Assembly (NCBI RefSeq): GCF_017942085.1
Contig: NZ_JAGKSP010000005.1
Span: 310,001-374,000 of the forward strand
DNA length: 64,000 nucleotides
Reading direction: 5' to 3'
DNA from: Paenibacillus lignilyticus
GTDB taxonomy: Bacteria > Bacillota > Bacilli > Paenibacillales > Paenibacillaceae
Shown: positions 1 to 8,141 of the stretch, in pieces
Numbering within the stretch: position 1 is the first letter of the stretch
Layout of the letters: each line of letters opens with the position of its first letter
Notes under the pieces: generated by a model
The model's database searches: none
What the model saw: the letters and a program-made list of their open reading frames with translations, nothing else
Told to the model about the DNA's origin: nothing
Position numbers and translations under genes: made by a program

Positions 1-1489
1 AGCCAAACTAGGCGCTGTGGCTGTACCTATCTATTCGGGTTATAGCGCTGAAGCAGCTGCTAAACGAATGGAAGGAGCCGGATGTACAGTTCTGATCACT
101 GCTGACGGCTATTATCGGCGCGGCAAACCGATTCCCATGAAGGAAGAGGCTGACAAAGCAGCCGATGCAGCGGTTCCTATTGTTTTAACGGTCGTTGTTC
201 GGCGGTTGGGCAATCCGATCACTTGGCGGCAAGGACGTGATGTCGACTGGTTGGAGCTCAGGGACGGTGAAAATGGTGAAGCTTCAAAACCATTTCCAGC
301 TGTGCCGATGAACAGCAACGATCCGTTGATGCTTCTCTACACCTCCGGAACTACCGGATTACCTAAAGGAATTGTTCATACGCACAGCGGATTTCCGATC
401 AAAGCCGGATTCGATGCCGGTTACGTGATGGATTTTCAGCAAGGCGACACGATGCTATGGATCACGGATATGGGCTGGATGATGGGACCCTTCATGGTGT
501 ATGGCACCTTGTTAAGCGGCGGTACGATGGTGTTGTACGAAGGGGCACCCGATTATCCCGGTCCGAGTCGTATATTTAACCTCGTTAACAAGCATAAAGT
601 GACCCATCTCGGCGTATCGCCAACGCTGATTCGCAGCTTGATGAAACATGGCGATGCGTGTTATAGGGAAAGCGATCTGACATCGCTAAAGGTAATCGGT
701 TCGTCAGGCGAACCTTGGAATCCCGAGCCGTGGCAATGGCTGTTCCATGAAGTCGGCCTAGACAGAATCCCCATTGTTAATTACTCGGGTGGCACCGAAA
801 TATCAGGAGGCATTCTGGGAAATGTGCTGCTGAAGGCAATCGCCCCGGCCAGCTTTAACACGGCGATTCCCGGCATGCATGCGGATGTATTTTCACAAGA
901 AGGAAAGCCCGTTCGCGGTGAGGTCGGGGAACTGGTGCTCAGGAACGCTTGGGTCGGAATGGCAAGCGGTTTCTGGCAAGAACCGGAACGCTACGAGAAA
1001 ACCTATTGGTCGCGATGGCCTGAAATATGGGTGCACGGTGATTGGGTCGAGCTGGACGAAGATGGATTCTGGACGATCACCGGACGTTCCGATGACACCT
1101 TGAATGTGGCTGGCAAGCGGCTTGGACCAACCGAAATCGAATCCATGCTTGTCGAGCATCCTCGCGTGGTGGAGGCCGCTGCGATTGGCGTACCGGACGA
1201 TCTTAAAGGAGAAACCGCCGTTTGCTTCGTCGTACTGAATCATCCGTTAGTCCTTCCTGATGATAGGACTGCTTTGACGGCCGAACTATTGGAGTGGGTG
1301 ACCAGCCAACTTGGCAAAACATTCAAACCGTCAGCGATTCACATCGTGGACGCATTACCTAAGACAAGAAATGCGAAGGTGATGCGCAGAGTCATCCGAG
1401 CTGCCTATTTAGCGATGGATCCGGGAGATCTATCGGCACTTGAAAACCCGGAATCATTAGAAGCGATAGCCAATCTCCGCGTGATATAA
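1..1489 (+). CDS. Acyl-CoA synthetase, AMP-forming, 5' end cut off (acetyl/acetoacetyl-CoA ligase type)
   Basis: This gene is partial. The reading frame is open from base 2 and the first visible residues (AKLGAVAVPIYSGY) lie inside the protein, so the start is upstream of the window. It is an ANL-superfamily adenylate-forming enzyme that activates a carboxylate with ATP and loads it on CoA. Visible motifs are the P-loop-like YTSGTTGLPKGIVHTH, a YSGGTE core, the hinge region HGDWVELDEDGFW..GRSDDTLNVAGKR, and the C-terminal PKTRNAKVMRR carrying the acyl-adenylation Lys. The stop abuts the ribosome site of the fumarylacetoacetase gene. Phenylalanine breakdown ends in fumarate and acetoacetate, so acetoacetate activation is a reasonable inference from context. 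The fold call is firm and the substrate is not. Confidence 0.88.
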   Translation, partial: AKLGAVAVPIYSGYSAEAAAKRMEGAGCTVLITADGYYRRGKPIPMKEEADKAADAAVPIVLTVVVRRLGNPITWRQGRDVDWLELRDGENGEASKPFPAVPMNSNDPLMLLYTSGTTGLPKGIVHTHSGFPIKAGFDAGYVMDFQQGDTMLWITDMGWMMGPFMVYGTLLSGGTMVLYEGAPDYPGPSRIFNLVNKHKVTHLGVSPTLIRSLMKHGDACYRESDLTSLKVIGSSGEPWNPEPWQWLFHEVGLDRIPIVNYSGGTEISGGILGNVLLKAIAPASFNTAIPGMHADVFSQEGKPVRGEVGELVLRNAWVGMASGFWQEPERYEKTYWSRWPEIWVHGDWVELDEDGFWTITGRSDDTLNVAGKRLGPTEIESMLVEHPRVVEAAAIGVPDDLKGETAVCFVVLNHPLVLPDDRTALTAELLEWVTSQLGKTFKPSAIHIVDALPKTRNAKVMRRVIRAAYLAMDPGDLSALENPESLEAIANLRVI

Positions 1490-1502
1490 AGGAGCGCATT
1501 CT

Positions 1503-2777
1503 ATGGCATGTTCGTTCATTAATGTGGATGAGGATTCGCATTTTCCGATACAAAATCTGCCCTATGGCGTATTTCGTCCACTGCGTCATCGTGGCTGTAT
1601 GCCTCGAATCGGAGTAGCTATAGGGGACTACGTGCTGGATTTAGAGGTATTAGATAAAGCCGGCTGCTTCGACCATACGCGAGTATCCGGGAAAGGCGTA
1701 TTCGCCCGGCCCTCGCTCAACGCGTTCATGGCGATGGGGCGTGATGTATGGCGCGAGGTTCGATCAACCATCTCAAGGTTACTCGATTCGAATGAGCCTG
1801 CGCTTCGAGATAACTTCCCGCTCCGATCGACGGCATTTTACCGTCAACGTGAAGTCGAGATGATGCTGCCTGCGGAAATCGGTGATTATACCGATTTCTA
1901 CGCATCCAAGGCACACGCTGTTAATGTCGGTACTTTATTCCGAGGCAAAGAACAGGCTTTGATGCCGAATTGGCTTCACCTTCCCGTCGGTTATCATGGC
2001 CGGTCAAGCTCCATTGTAATCAGCGGAACGGATGTTCGCCGTCCCTGCGGACAGATTAAACCTCAGGACTCCGCTGTGCCAATATTCGGCCCGAGCAGCC
2101 AGCTGGATTTCGAACTGGAGATGGGCTGGTTAATTGGAACCGGCAATAAGCTTGGGGAGCCGATCCCAATCGGCGAAGCGGAACGGCATCTATTCGGTCT
2201 TGTGCTCGTCAATGATTGGAGCGCTCGGGACATTCAAGCTTGGGAGTACCAGCCGCTTGGCCCTTTCCTCGGTAAAAACTTCGCAACCTCCATTTCCCCC
2301 TGGGTTGTTCCAATAGAGGCAATTGCACCTTTTCGTATCCCGGCAGCTTCTAAACAAGAGCCCGACCCGCTTCCCTATCTGCAGCATAGAAAAATGACTT
2401 CCTTCGATATCCAATTAGAGGTGTACTGGCAACACGCATCAAATGATAGCCGGGAACGAATTTCCGCAAGCAATTACAGCAATCTGTATTGGACGATTGA
2501 GCAGCAGGTCGCACATCATACGGTCGGCGGATGTAATTTACGACCAGGGGATCTGCTCGCTTCCGGTACGATCAGCGGTCCTGCGAAGGAATCAAGAGGA
2601 TGCATGCTGGAGCTTACTTGGCGGGGAACAGAACCTTTACACTTGAATAATAACCAAGAGAAACGCACATGGCTTGCCGATGGCGACCGGATTACGCTGA
2701 CCGGCTGGTGCCAAGGCGATGGATATAAAATCGGCTTCGGAGAGGTAACAGGGATGGTATTGCCGGCAGCCAGATAG
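1503..2777 (+). CDS. fahA: Fumarylacetoacetase
   Basis: This enzyme hydrolyses 4-fumarylacetoacetate to fumarate and acetoacetate, the last step of tyrosine/homogentisate breakdown in the cytosol. The protein has 424 residues, normal for the family. It has an N-terminal SH3-like part, then DYTDFY (Asp131), catalytic-type His138, the metal-binding ELE (Glu204/Glu206), VNDWSARDIQ (Asp238) and GDLLASGTISGP. These match the Ca2+ and active-site residues of mouse FAH with an offset of five. The AAAGGAG ribosome site at 1488-1494 overlaps the stop of the preceding ligase gene, and phenylalanine hydroxylase follows 30 bases later, so the three genes form one operon. Homogentisate dioxygenase and HPPD are not in the window and may lie upstream. 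Confidence 0.95.
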   Translation: MACSFINVDEDSHFPIQNLPYGVFRPLRHRGCMPRIGVAIGDYVLDLEVLDKAGCFDHTRVSGKGVFARPSLNAFMAMGRDVWREVRSTISRLLDSNEPALRDNFPLRSTAFYRQREVEMMLPAEIGDYTDFYASKAHAVNVGTLFRGKEQALMPNWLHLPVGYHGRSSSIVISGTDVRRPCGQIKPQDSAVPIFGPSSQLDFELEMGWLIGTGNKLGEPIPIGEAERHLFGLVLVNDWSARDIQAWEYQPLGPFLGKNFATSISPWVVPIEAIAPFRIPAASKQEPDPLPYLQHRKMTSFDIQLEVYWQHASNDSRERISASNYSNLYWTIEQQVAHHTVGGCNLRPGDLLASGTISGPAKESRGCMLELTWRGTEPLHLNNNQEKRTWLADGDRITLTGWCQGDGYKIGFGEVTGMVLPAAR

Positions 2778-2807
2778 ATCACGCGAACAGCAGAGGGAGT
2801 GGAAGAC

Positions 2808-4541
2808 ATGAGAATGATTCCGCCTCATTTGTCCCCCTATATATCCGAGCAAGATTACGATCAGTACACGCCGATTGATCACGCAGTATGGCGTTATGTG
2901 ATGCGTCAGAATCATCATGCGTTACGAGATACTGCCCATGCGGCTTTCGTTAGCGGACTGCTGAAGTCCGGTATTCAGAAGGAGAGTATCCCCCGAGTAT
3001 CCGAGATGAACGCATGCCTTGCCAAAATCGGATGGGGTGCGGTAATCGTCAATGGGCTCATTCCCGGTGCTGTGTTCTACGAGCTGCTCGCGAACGGAAT
3101 ATTGCCGATTGCAGCTGAAATTCGTAAATTATCGAACATCGAATACACCCCTGCTCCTGATATTATCCACGAAGCTGCCGGCCATGCACCGATCTTGTTT
3201 GATCCTGAATATAGGGCTTACGTGCAAACAATTGGGTCCATAGGTACGAAGGCTTTCTCCATGAAAGAAAGAGGGGAGGCTTTCGAGGCGCTGCGCTTAT
3301 TAACGATCGTCATGGAAGATCCCAAATCAACAGCGGAAGAGAAAGCGGCTGCCCAGAAGCTGGTAGAGGAGAAACAACAGGCGATTACGGAATTAACGGA
3401 AGCTGAGAAAGTGTCTCGACTCTTCTGGGCAACCGTCGAATACGGTCTGATCGGGGAGCTGGATGATCCGAAAATCTACGGTGCCGGTCTGCTGTCATCC
3501 GTAGGAGAGAGCAAACATTGCTTCACGGATGCGGTAATGAAGCTGCCATACTCCGTTGAGGCTTGTGTCGCGAGCCCAAAGGTCGTAACGGAGATGCAAT
3601 CCCGCCTCTTCGTTTGCCATAGTTTCGAGGAATTATTAGAAGGCGTTGAAGCATTGGCGAACACAATGGCATTTCGAGTTGGTGGCACGGATAGCTTGGA
3701 GAAGGCGCTGCGTTCGCGTCATGTGGCGACGATTGCGTTCAACTCGGGCATTTGTGTTACGGGGATCATCCATAGCATCGAGAAAGACTCGAACGGCGAG
3801 GCCGTCTATGTGAACACGACAGGCGAAACGGCATTGTCCGTGAATCATCAGCAATTAAGCGGTCATGGCAAGCATTATCATGCGACAGGATATGGCACTC
3901 CCATTGGCAAGCTGCAAGGCGGGATTGCATTGGAAGACTGCGATGATCAAACGCTTACCGGGTTAGGCGTGCTTCAAGGAAATCAAACGGAGCTGGTTTT
4001 CGAAAGCGGCGTTCGTGTTTCCGGACGGATCCAGAGCATACTCAAAAACGATCAACAAGTCATGCTTCTATCCTTCGAGGACTGTTCGGTCACTTGGAAC
4101 AGTAAAGTGCTCTTTAAGAAAGAATGGGGCACATACGATATGGCGGTAGGTTCGCGTATCATCTCCGCATATCCCGGTGCCGCTGACCCAGCAGCCTACT
4201 ACAGCGCAACAGTACCTCTCTTACATGAAACCGTAGTAGAGCCGGGGCCCCCCGCACCACTTAACGAGCTTGAAACCCTCTATCAACAAGTAGCAGCAAT
4301 AAGAGAGTCGGACAGCTTCACAGACCATTCCCTCCAAGCACTCACTGAGATCCACAACGAGCTCATCCAAACGTATCCGAACGACTGGTTATTGCGATTG
4401 GAAATGCTCGAATTGGCCGTCGCCAGCCAGGAATTGCAAGCACTGGAGCTCCCCCTGCAGCAAGAATTGAATGACCTTTGCAAAGTAGCTTCCATTCGTA
4501 ATCTCATCCTCAATGGGTTAGCTATACTAAAGTTCCACTAA
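2808..4541 (+). CDS. phhA: Phenylalanine 4-monooxygenase, long form
   Basis: This is a tetrahydropterin- and Fe(II)-dependent hydroxylase converting phenylalanine to tyrosine. ATG 2808 is preferred because a GAGGGAG site (2793-2799) sits 8 bases upstream; an in-frame GTG at 2799 lies inside that site. The catalytic domain fills roughly residues 1-265. It carries HEAAGH (His121, His126) and Glu211 in the ATVEYGL stretch, the expected 2-His-1-Glu iron facial triad. Classical bacterial enzymes are under about 300 residues. This one is 577, with a C-terminal half (about 300-577) of beta-rich and then helical sequence for which I recognise no domain. The same long form is known from other Bacillales. 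It is the last gene of the aromatic catabolism operon. Confidence 0.93.
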   Translation: MRMIPPHLSPYISEQDYDQYTPIDHAVWRYVMRQNHHALRDTAHAAFVSGLLKSGIQKESIPRVSEMNACLAKIGWGAVIVNGLIPGAVFYELLANGILPIAAEIRKLSNIEYTPAPDIIHEAAGHAPILFDPEYRAYVQTIGSIGTKAFSMKERGEAFEALRLLTIVMEDPKSTAEEKAAAQKLVEEKQQAITELTEAEKVSRLFWATVEYGLIGELDDPKIYGAGLLSSVGESKHCFTDAVMKLPYSVEACVASPKVVTEMQSRLFVCHSFEELLEGVEALANTMAFRVGGTDSLEKALRSRHVATIAFNSGICVTGIIHSIEKDSNGEAVYVNTTGETALSVNHQQLSGHGKHYHATGYGTPIGKLQGGIALEDCDDQTLTGLGVLQGNQTELVFESGVRVSGRIQSILKNDQQVMLLSFEDCSVTWNSKVLFKKEWGTYDMAVGSRIISAYPGAADPAAYYSATVPLLHETVVEPGPPAPLNELETLYQQVAAIRESDSFTDHSLQALTEIHNELIQTYPNDWLLRLEMLELAVASQELQALELPLQQELNDLCKVASIRNLILNGLAILKFH

Positions 4542-4570
4542 AGATTAGAAAAAAGCAGTGGTGCATAGGG

Positions 4571-4669
4571 AACCCCGTTCATACATTGATATGTATATCA
4601 ATATTTGAATATGGAGCTAGTCCTCCTATTTATGTATTGAAAAAGTATACAAGTATGGAACGGGGGGTT
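4571..4669 (+). repeat. Long imperfect inverted repeat covering the ribosome site of the next gene
   Basis: AACCCCGTTCATAC (4571-4584) is mirrored by GTATGGAACGGGGGGTT (4653-4669), allowing one extra G and a GG bulge. Inside lies a second perfect palindrome, TTGATAT-GT-ATATCAA, at about 4586-4601. The right arm contains the G-run that serves as the Shine-Dalgarno sequence of the TTG-initiated L,D-transpeptidase gene. A transcript would therefore hide its own ribosome site. There is no U-run, so it is not an ordinary terminator. It could be a translational control element or the relic of a small mobile palindrome. Confidence 0.5.
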
Positions 4670-4676
4670 ATCTGTC

Positions 4677-5558
4677 TTGGGTCGGAATGGTTTGAGAATC
4701 GTTGTCCTCACTTTCATAGTTTCACTGCTGCTGAGTGTTTTCCCACTTGCCTCCGCAAGTGCTGAAGCAAGTAATAACCAATTGATTGTAATAAATAAAA
4801 GCACGAATAAATTAGCGTACTTCAATAACGGAGAGCTGATTAAAACCTTCTCCGTCGCGACTGGCAGAACAAGTACGTTAACACCGGAAGGAAGCTTCCC
4901 GATCGTTAACAAAATCAAAAACAGGCCTTATTACAAAGAAAAAATTCCCGGAGGCGACCCTCGGAATCCGCTTGGTGACCGTTGGTTAGGGCTGGAGGTG
5001 GACGGCACAGAAGGCACCACCTATGCGATACACGGCAATAATAACAGCAAATCGATTGGCAAATACGTCAGCGCAGGCTGCATTCGGATGAAGAATGATG
5101 AGATTCACTGGTTATTTCCGCAAATTGAAATCGGAACGCTCGTTGTTATAACCAGTTCGGAGCATACGTTAACCGAAATTGCTGAAGCTCATGGTTACCC
5201 GGTCATGAAGAATTATGAGGGGAAGCTGCTCGTTAACGGAGAACCGAAGGATTTAGAAAATGCTATGTTTATTGCCGATTCACGCGTATTTATTCCGATG
5301 AGGGAAGTGTTTGAGCTGTTGGGAGCGGAGGTAACCTGGGATGATGCAACGAAGACGGTGACGGCTGTCATCGGCGATCGAACGCTTACCCATACGATCC
5401 AATCGACAACCGTCGATGTGAACGGAGAGGCCTTAACCATAACCGCATCTAAACTGGTCGCGAATAAGGTGCTGCTGCCGCTGCGAAATATATCGGAGCT
5501 GATTGGTTATAACGTTGAATGGGACAGTACTACCAAAGAAATCCGAATTACCAAGTAA
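4677..5558 (+). CDS. L,D-transpeptidase (YkuD) with C-terminal copper-amine-oxidase-type domain
   Basis: This secreted peptidoglycan cross-linking enzyme makes 3-3 links or attaches proteins to tetrapeptide stems. The start is TTG after a G6 ribosome site. Residues 1-28 form a signal peptide ending ASASAEA. The YkuD domain spans about 34-160, with catalytic His119 and the SAGCIRM motif (Cys135). Residues 185-293 hold the copper-amine-oxidase N-terminal-like stalk domain common in Paenibacillus exported proteins (VFIPMREVFELLG and VLLPLRNISELIG repeats). It sits alone between the aromatic operon and a terminator. The long inverted repeat upstream could control translation. Confidence 0.9.
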   Translation: MGRNGLRIVVLTFIVSLLLSVFPLASASAEASNNQLIVINKSTNKLAYFNNGELIKTFSVATGRTSTLTPEGSFPIVNKIKNRPYYKEKIPGGDPRNPLGDRWLGLEVDGTEGTTYAIHGNNNSKSIGKYVSAGCIRMKNDEIHWLFPQIEIGTLVVITSSEHTLTEIAEAHGYPVMKNYEGKLLVNGEPKDLENAMFIADSRVFIPMREVFELLGAEVTWDDATKTVTAVIGDRTLTHTIQSTTVDVNGEALTITASKLVANKVLLPLRNISELIGYNVEWDSTTKEIRITK

Positions 5559-5565
5559 TCCCGAG

Positions 5566-5605
5566 AACGTGCAATCCCTGATTCTACTTAGGGTTGCACG
5601 TTTTT
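5566..5605 (+). terminator. Rho-independent terminator after the L,D-transpeptidase gene
   Basis: AACGTGCAATCCCT (5566-5579) pairs with AGGGTTGCACGTT (5590-5602) with one bulge, followed by a T-run. Confidence 0.85.
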
Positions 5606-5695
5606 CGATTTTCATCCGTCTCTCGACCGATTCCGTTTGGCGTCGAAATCGATTAGACTATACAAATACGAATGGAACGGAGAGGGGGGATATCA

Positions 5696-5965
5696 TTGTT
5701 CGAGCCTTATGATGCGCTTCTATATGCGATGTCTATTTGTACACTGGTTTCATTGGCTTACTTATGTTTCGTTTGGATTCCGACAGCCGCTGATGATGCG
5801 AGGTGGACGAGAATCCGTGAAGCGGATATGCCGTTATCCTTGCTGAAGAAAACACCCGGTGTTATTCTAACGCGGCGACAGCGGTTAACACGGCATACGA
5901 AACGCAAAGAAGCGCCTGACGATGATTCTTCCCCGTGCACGACCCTGTTGATTGCTGCAGCATAA
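5696..5965 (+). CDS. Small membrane protein upstream of yidC paralogue
   Basis: The start is TTG at 5696, chosen because the strong GAGAGGGGGGA site at about 5680-5690 lies just upstream. The product has 89 residues. It has one hydrophobic segment near the N-terminus (LLYAMSICTLVSLAYLCFVW), then a basic cytosolic-type tail rich in Arg/Lys, ending in a short Ala-rich stretch. The next gene, a YidC-type insertase, starts 24 bases later, so the two are probably cotranscribed. I recognise no family. It could be a substrate or accessory of the insertase, which is inference from position only. Confidence 0.6.
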   Translation: MFEPYDALLYAMSICTLVSLAYLCFVWIPTAADDARWTRIREADMPLSLLKKTPGVILTRRQRLTRHTKRKEAPDDDSSPCTTLLIAAA

Positions 5966-5989
5966 CAACAACAGGGAGGATTGTTAATC

Positions 5990-6712
5990 ATGTTAAATAT
6001 GTACGCGCAAGTTAGCTTTTTTCATCAATACTTTGTTTCGCCGTTTTCTTGGATGATCGACCATTTTGCAGGATGGTTCGGAGGCAGCTTCGGACTTGCC
6101 GTAATCGCCATCACAGTCATCGTACGGCTGGCGTTAATGCCGTTCATGATTAATCAATATAAGCAGCAGCAGAAGATGAGACGCAAGATGACGGCCATGC
6201 AGCCTGAGCTCGATGCGATAAAACAGAAATACGTAAACAATACGGATGCCGATAAACAGCGTAAGCAAACGGAAGAAACGATGGCAGTCTACAGCAAGCA
6301 CGGGTACAACCCTCTGAACATAGGCTGCCTTCCGATGCTGCTTCAAATTCCGATTCTGTCCGGCATGTATTATGCCATACGGTCTAACCCTGAGCTTGCC
6401 CATCATACGTTTCTATGGTTCCAGCTAGGGAAACCGGATCTTATCTTGCCGTTCTTGGCTGCCGGTGTGTACTTGGCCCAAGCTTTGATTGCCAAGAGCG
6501 CGGCACCTCAGATGAATGCAGCCAAAGGGATGGGCTGGATTGTATATCTTTCCCCGGTCATGATGGGGATATTCTCATTCTCCGCACCGGCTGCGATGCC
6601 GCTCTACTGGTGCATTGGAGGAATGATCATCATCCTGCAGACGTTGATTTCCAAGTGGATGTATCCACTGGAAGAAACTACTGCGTTCTCAGCTAAGACA
6701 GCCCAATCGTAA
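5990..6712 (+). CDS. YidC/Oxa1-type membrane protein insertase, second copy
   Basis: Inserts proteins into the cytoplasmic membrane, alone or with SecYEG. ATG 5990 is preferred over TTG 5981 because the GGGAGGA site at about 5974-5980 is 9 bases away. The product has 240 residues. It has an N-terminal helix, a hydrophobic hairpin with the conserved groove Arg in TVIVRLALMPFM, a charged coiled region (about 55-95, KQQQKMRRK), and three further helices including LNIGCLPMLLQIP. There is no lipobox and no rnpA/jag neighbourhood as expected for the housekeeping spoIIIJ locus, so this is probably the paralogue (YqjG-like role). A terminator follows at 6722. Confidence 0.88.
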   Translation: MLNMYAQVSFFHQYFVSPFSWMIDHFAGWFGGSFGLAVIAITVIVRLALMPFMINQYKQQQKMRRKMTAMQPELDAIKQKYVNNTDADKQRKQTEETMAVYSKHGYNPLNIGCLPMLLQIPILSGMYYAIRSNPELAHHTFLWFQLGKPDLILPFLAAGVYLAQALIAKSAAPQMNAAKGMGWIVYLSPVMMGIFSFSAPAAMPLYWCIGGMIIILQTLISKWMYPLEETTAFSAKTAQS

Positions 6713-6721
6713 TTCGACAAT

Positions 6722-6758
6722 GAACCGAATGGATCGCCAAATCCATCGGTTCTTCTTT
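6722..6758 (+). terminator. Terminator after yidC paralogue
   Basis: GAACCG-ATGGAT (6722-6734) pairs with ATCCAT-CGGTTC (6741-6752), followed by TTCTTT. Confidence 0.75.
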
Positions 6759-6852
6759 ATTTAGTGGCATTAATTCATTTGATTTCAGCGTCGGAAAGAG
6801 AGATAATGGCCATGCTGTACCTAATATTTTTTCAAACTTAAAGGAGCAAATT

Positions 6853-6960
6853 ATGACACCAATTCTTCTTATCCCCGTGGCTATTATGATTCCGGTCATC
6901 TTATTCATAATTTTCATTATTATTTACAACAAGCGGCAGAAGGATAATAAAGAAGAGTAG
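6853..6960 (+). CDS. 35-residue single-span membrane peptide
   Basis: ATG 6853 follows AAGGAG (6841-6846) at 6 bases. The product is almost entirely one long hydrophobic helix (residues 3-25, rich in Ile), followed by a charged tail NKRQKDNKEE. It is flanked by its own terminator at 6985-7035. This layout is typical of small regulatory or stress membrane peptides, but I recognise no specific family. Confidence 0.6.
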   Translation: MTPILLIPVAIMIPVILFIIFIIIYNKRQKDNKEE

Positions 6961-6984
6961 AAGTAAGTTTCTAAAAAAGGCGAC

Positions 6985-7035
6985 AACGAAAACGACTGCT
7001 TCTCGGTATTCTGCCGGGAAGCAGTCGTTTTCGTT
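6985..7035 (+). terminator. Strong hairpin terminator
   Basis: There is a perfect 18-base stem, AACGAAAACGACTGCTTC (6985-7002), with its complement at 7018-7035. The inner stem is G/C-containing and the outer part ends in a T-rich arm. It closes the 35-residue membrane peptide unit. Confidence 0.8.
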
Positions 7036-7118
7036 AGAGTTATGCAGCTGCTGGTGCATATCCTTCAGATGTTCGATAATAATGAAACAATCCTATGAAT
7101 AGTGGTGGTGTTTACATA

Positions 7119-8078
7119 ATGGAACATGCTCAACCGAATAAAGAGATCGCAACCTTTGCAGGCGGCTGCTTCTGGTGTATGGTTCAGCCGTTCGATACAC
7201 TTCCGGGGATTGAATCTGTCATTTCCGGCTATACCGGCGGCCACACTGAAAATCCGACCTACCAAGAGGTCGGTACGGAAACGACAGGCCATGCAGAAGC
7301 CGTCCAAATTACATTTCAGCCGGAGTTGTTTCCCTACGAGCGGCTGCTGGACATCTATTGGCAGTTGATCGATCCAACGGATCGCGGCGGGCAATTCGGC
7401 GACCGCGGTTCGTCTTACCGAACCGCGATATTCGTACACAACGAGGAGCAGCGCAAGAAAGCGGAAGCCTCCAAGCAAGCGCTGCAGAAGAGCAAACGGT
7501 TCAAGAAGCCGATTGTGACCGAGATCGTGCCCGCAGCGCAATTCTTTCCTGCAGAGGACGAACATCAGGATTATTACAATACGCACCGCAGATCTTACAA
7601 TATGTATCATGATTACAGTGGTCGTGTTGAATTCGCCGAACGAAGCTGGCACACGAAGAAAGATAAGGAGCGGCTGCGTCAGCAGTTAACGGAGCCGCAA
7701 TACAGCGTTACGCAGAATGGGGAGACGGAGCCCGCCTTCCGGAACGAATTTTGGAATAACGAACGTGAGGGCTTATATGTTGACATCATTAACGGCGATC
7801 CTATGTTCAGCTCTAAGGACAAGTACGATGCGGGAACAGGGTGGCCGACGTTCTCGAAGCCGATTGAGGAAGGCTGGATCCGGAAAGAATCCGATCTAAG
7901 CAACGGTCAGGCGCGAACGGCGCTGCGCGGCCGAATATCCAAATCGCATCTGGGACACTTAGTCCAAGACGGCAGTAAACCTCCTCAATATCGAATCAAT
8001 TCCGCTTCGTTACGTTTTATTCCGGCTGCTGAATTGGAGGAGGAAGGGTACGGCCGCTTTAAGCACCATTTTGCATAA
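7119..8078 (+). CDS. msrA: MsrA-MsrB fusion; MsrB half lacks all cysteines
   Basis: The N-terminal MsrA domain reduces methionine-S-sulfoxide in proteins. ATG 7119 is preferred because GGTGGTG lies 8 bases upstream; ATG 7095 is in frame but has no site. MsrA spans about residues 1-160 with catalytic GGCFWC, and conserved [14 protein letters not shown] and GHAEAV follow. An MsrB fold fills about 190-319 with [39 protein letters not shown] and [10 protein letters not shown]. In active MsrB the motif is RYCINSAS and often GCGWP. Here the catalytic Cys is Arg (QYRINSAS), the other is Thr, and no Cys exists in the domain. MsrA should be active. The MsrB half is probably inactive or repurposed. Confidence 0.9.
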   Translation: MEHAQPNKEIATFAGGCFWCMVQPFDTLPGIESVISGYTGGHTENPTYQEVGTETTGHAEAVQITFQPELFPYERLLDIYWQLIDPTDRGGQFGDRGSSYRTAIFVHNEEQRKKAEASKQALQKSKRFKKPIVTEIVPAAQFFPAEDEHQDYYNTHRRSYNMYHDYSGRVEFAERSWHTKKDKERLRQQLTEPQYSVTQNGETEPAFRNEFWNNEREGLYVDIINGDPMFSSKDKYDAGTGWPTFSKPIEEGWIRKESDLSNGQARTALRGRISKSHLGHLVQDGSKPPQYRINSASLRFIPAAELEEEGYGRFKHHFA

Positions 8079-8141
8079 TTTTGGGTCTTCGGGCGAATAC
8101 TTTCTTTGTTCCTATTCTATTGATGGCCCTGGAGAACAGAA

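Noticed and set aside
7065..7652. 195-codon minus-strand frame opposite msrA
   Set aside because: Antisense to a well-supported gene, without a ribosome site.
8094..8124. Sigma-G promoter for germination operon 1
   Set aside because: GAATA is present but the -10 at proper distance (CTATTGA) is too far from consensus.
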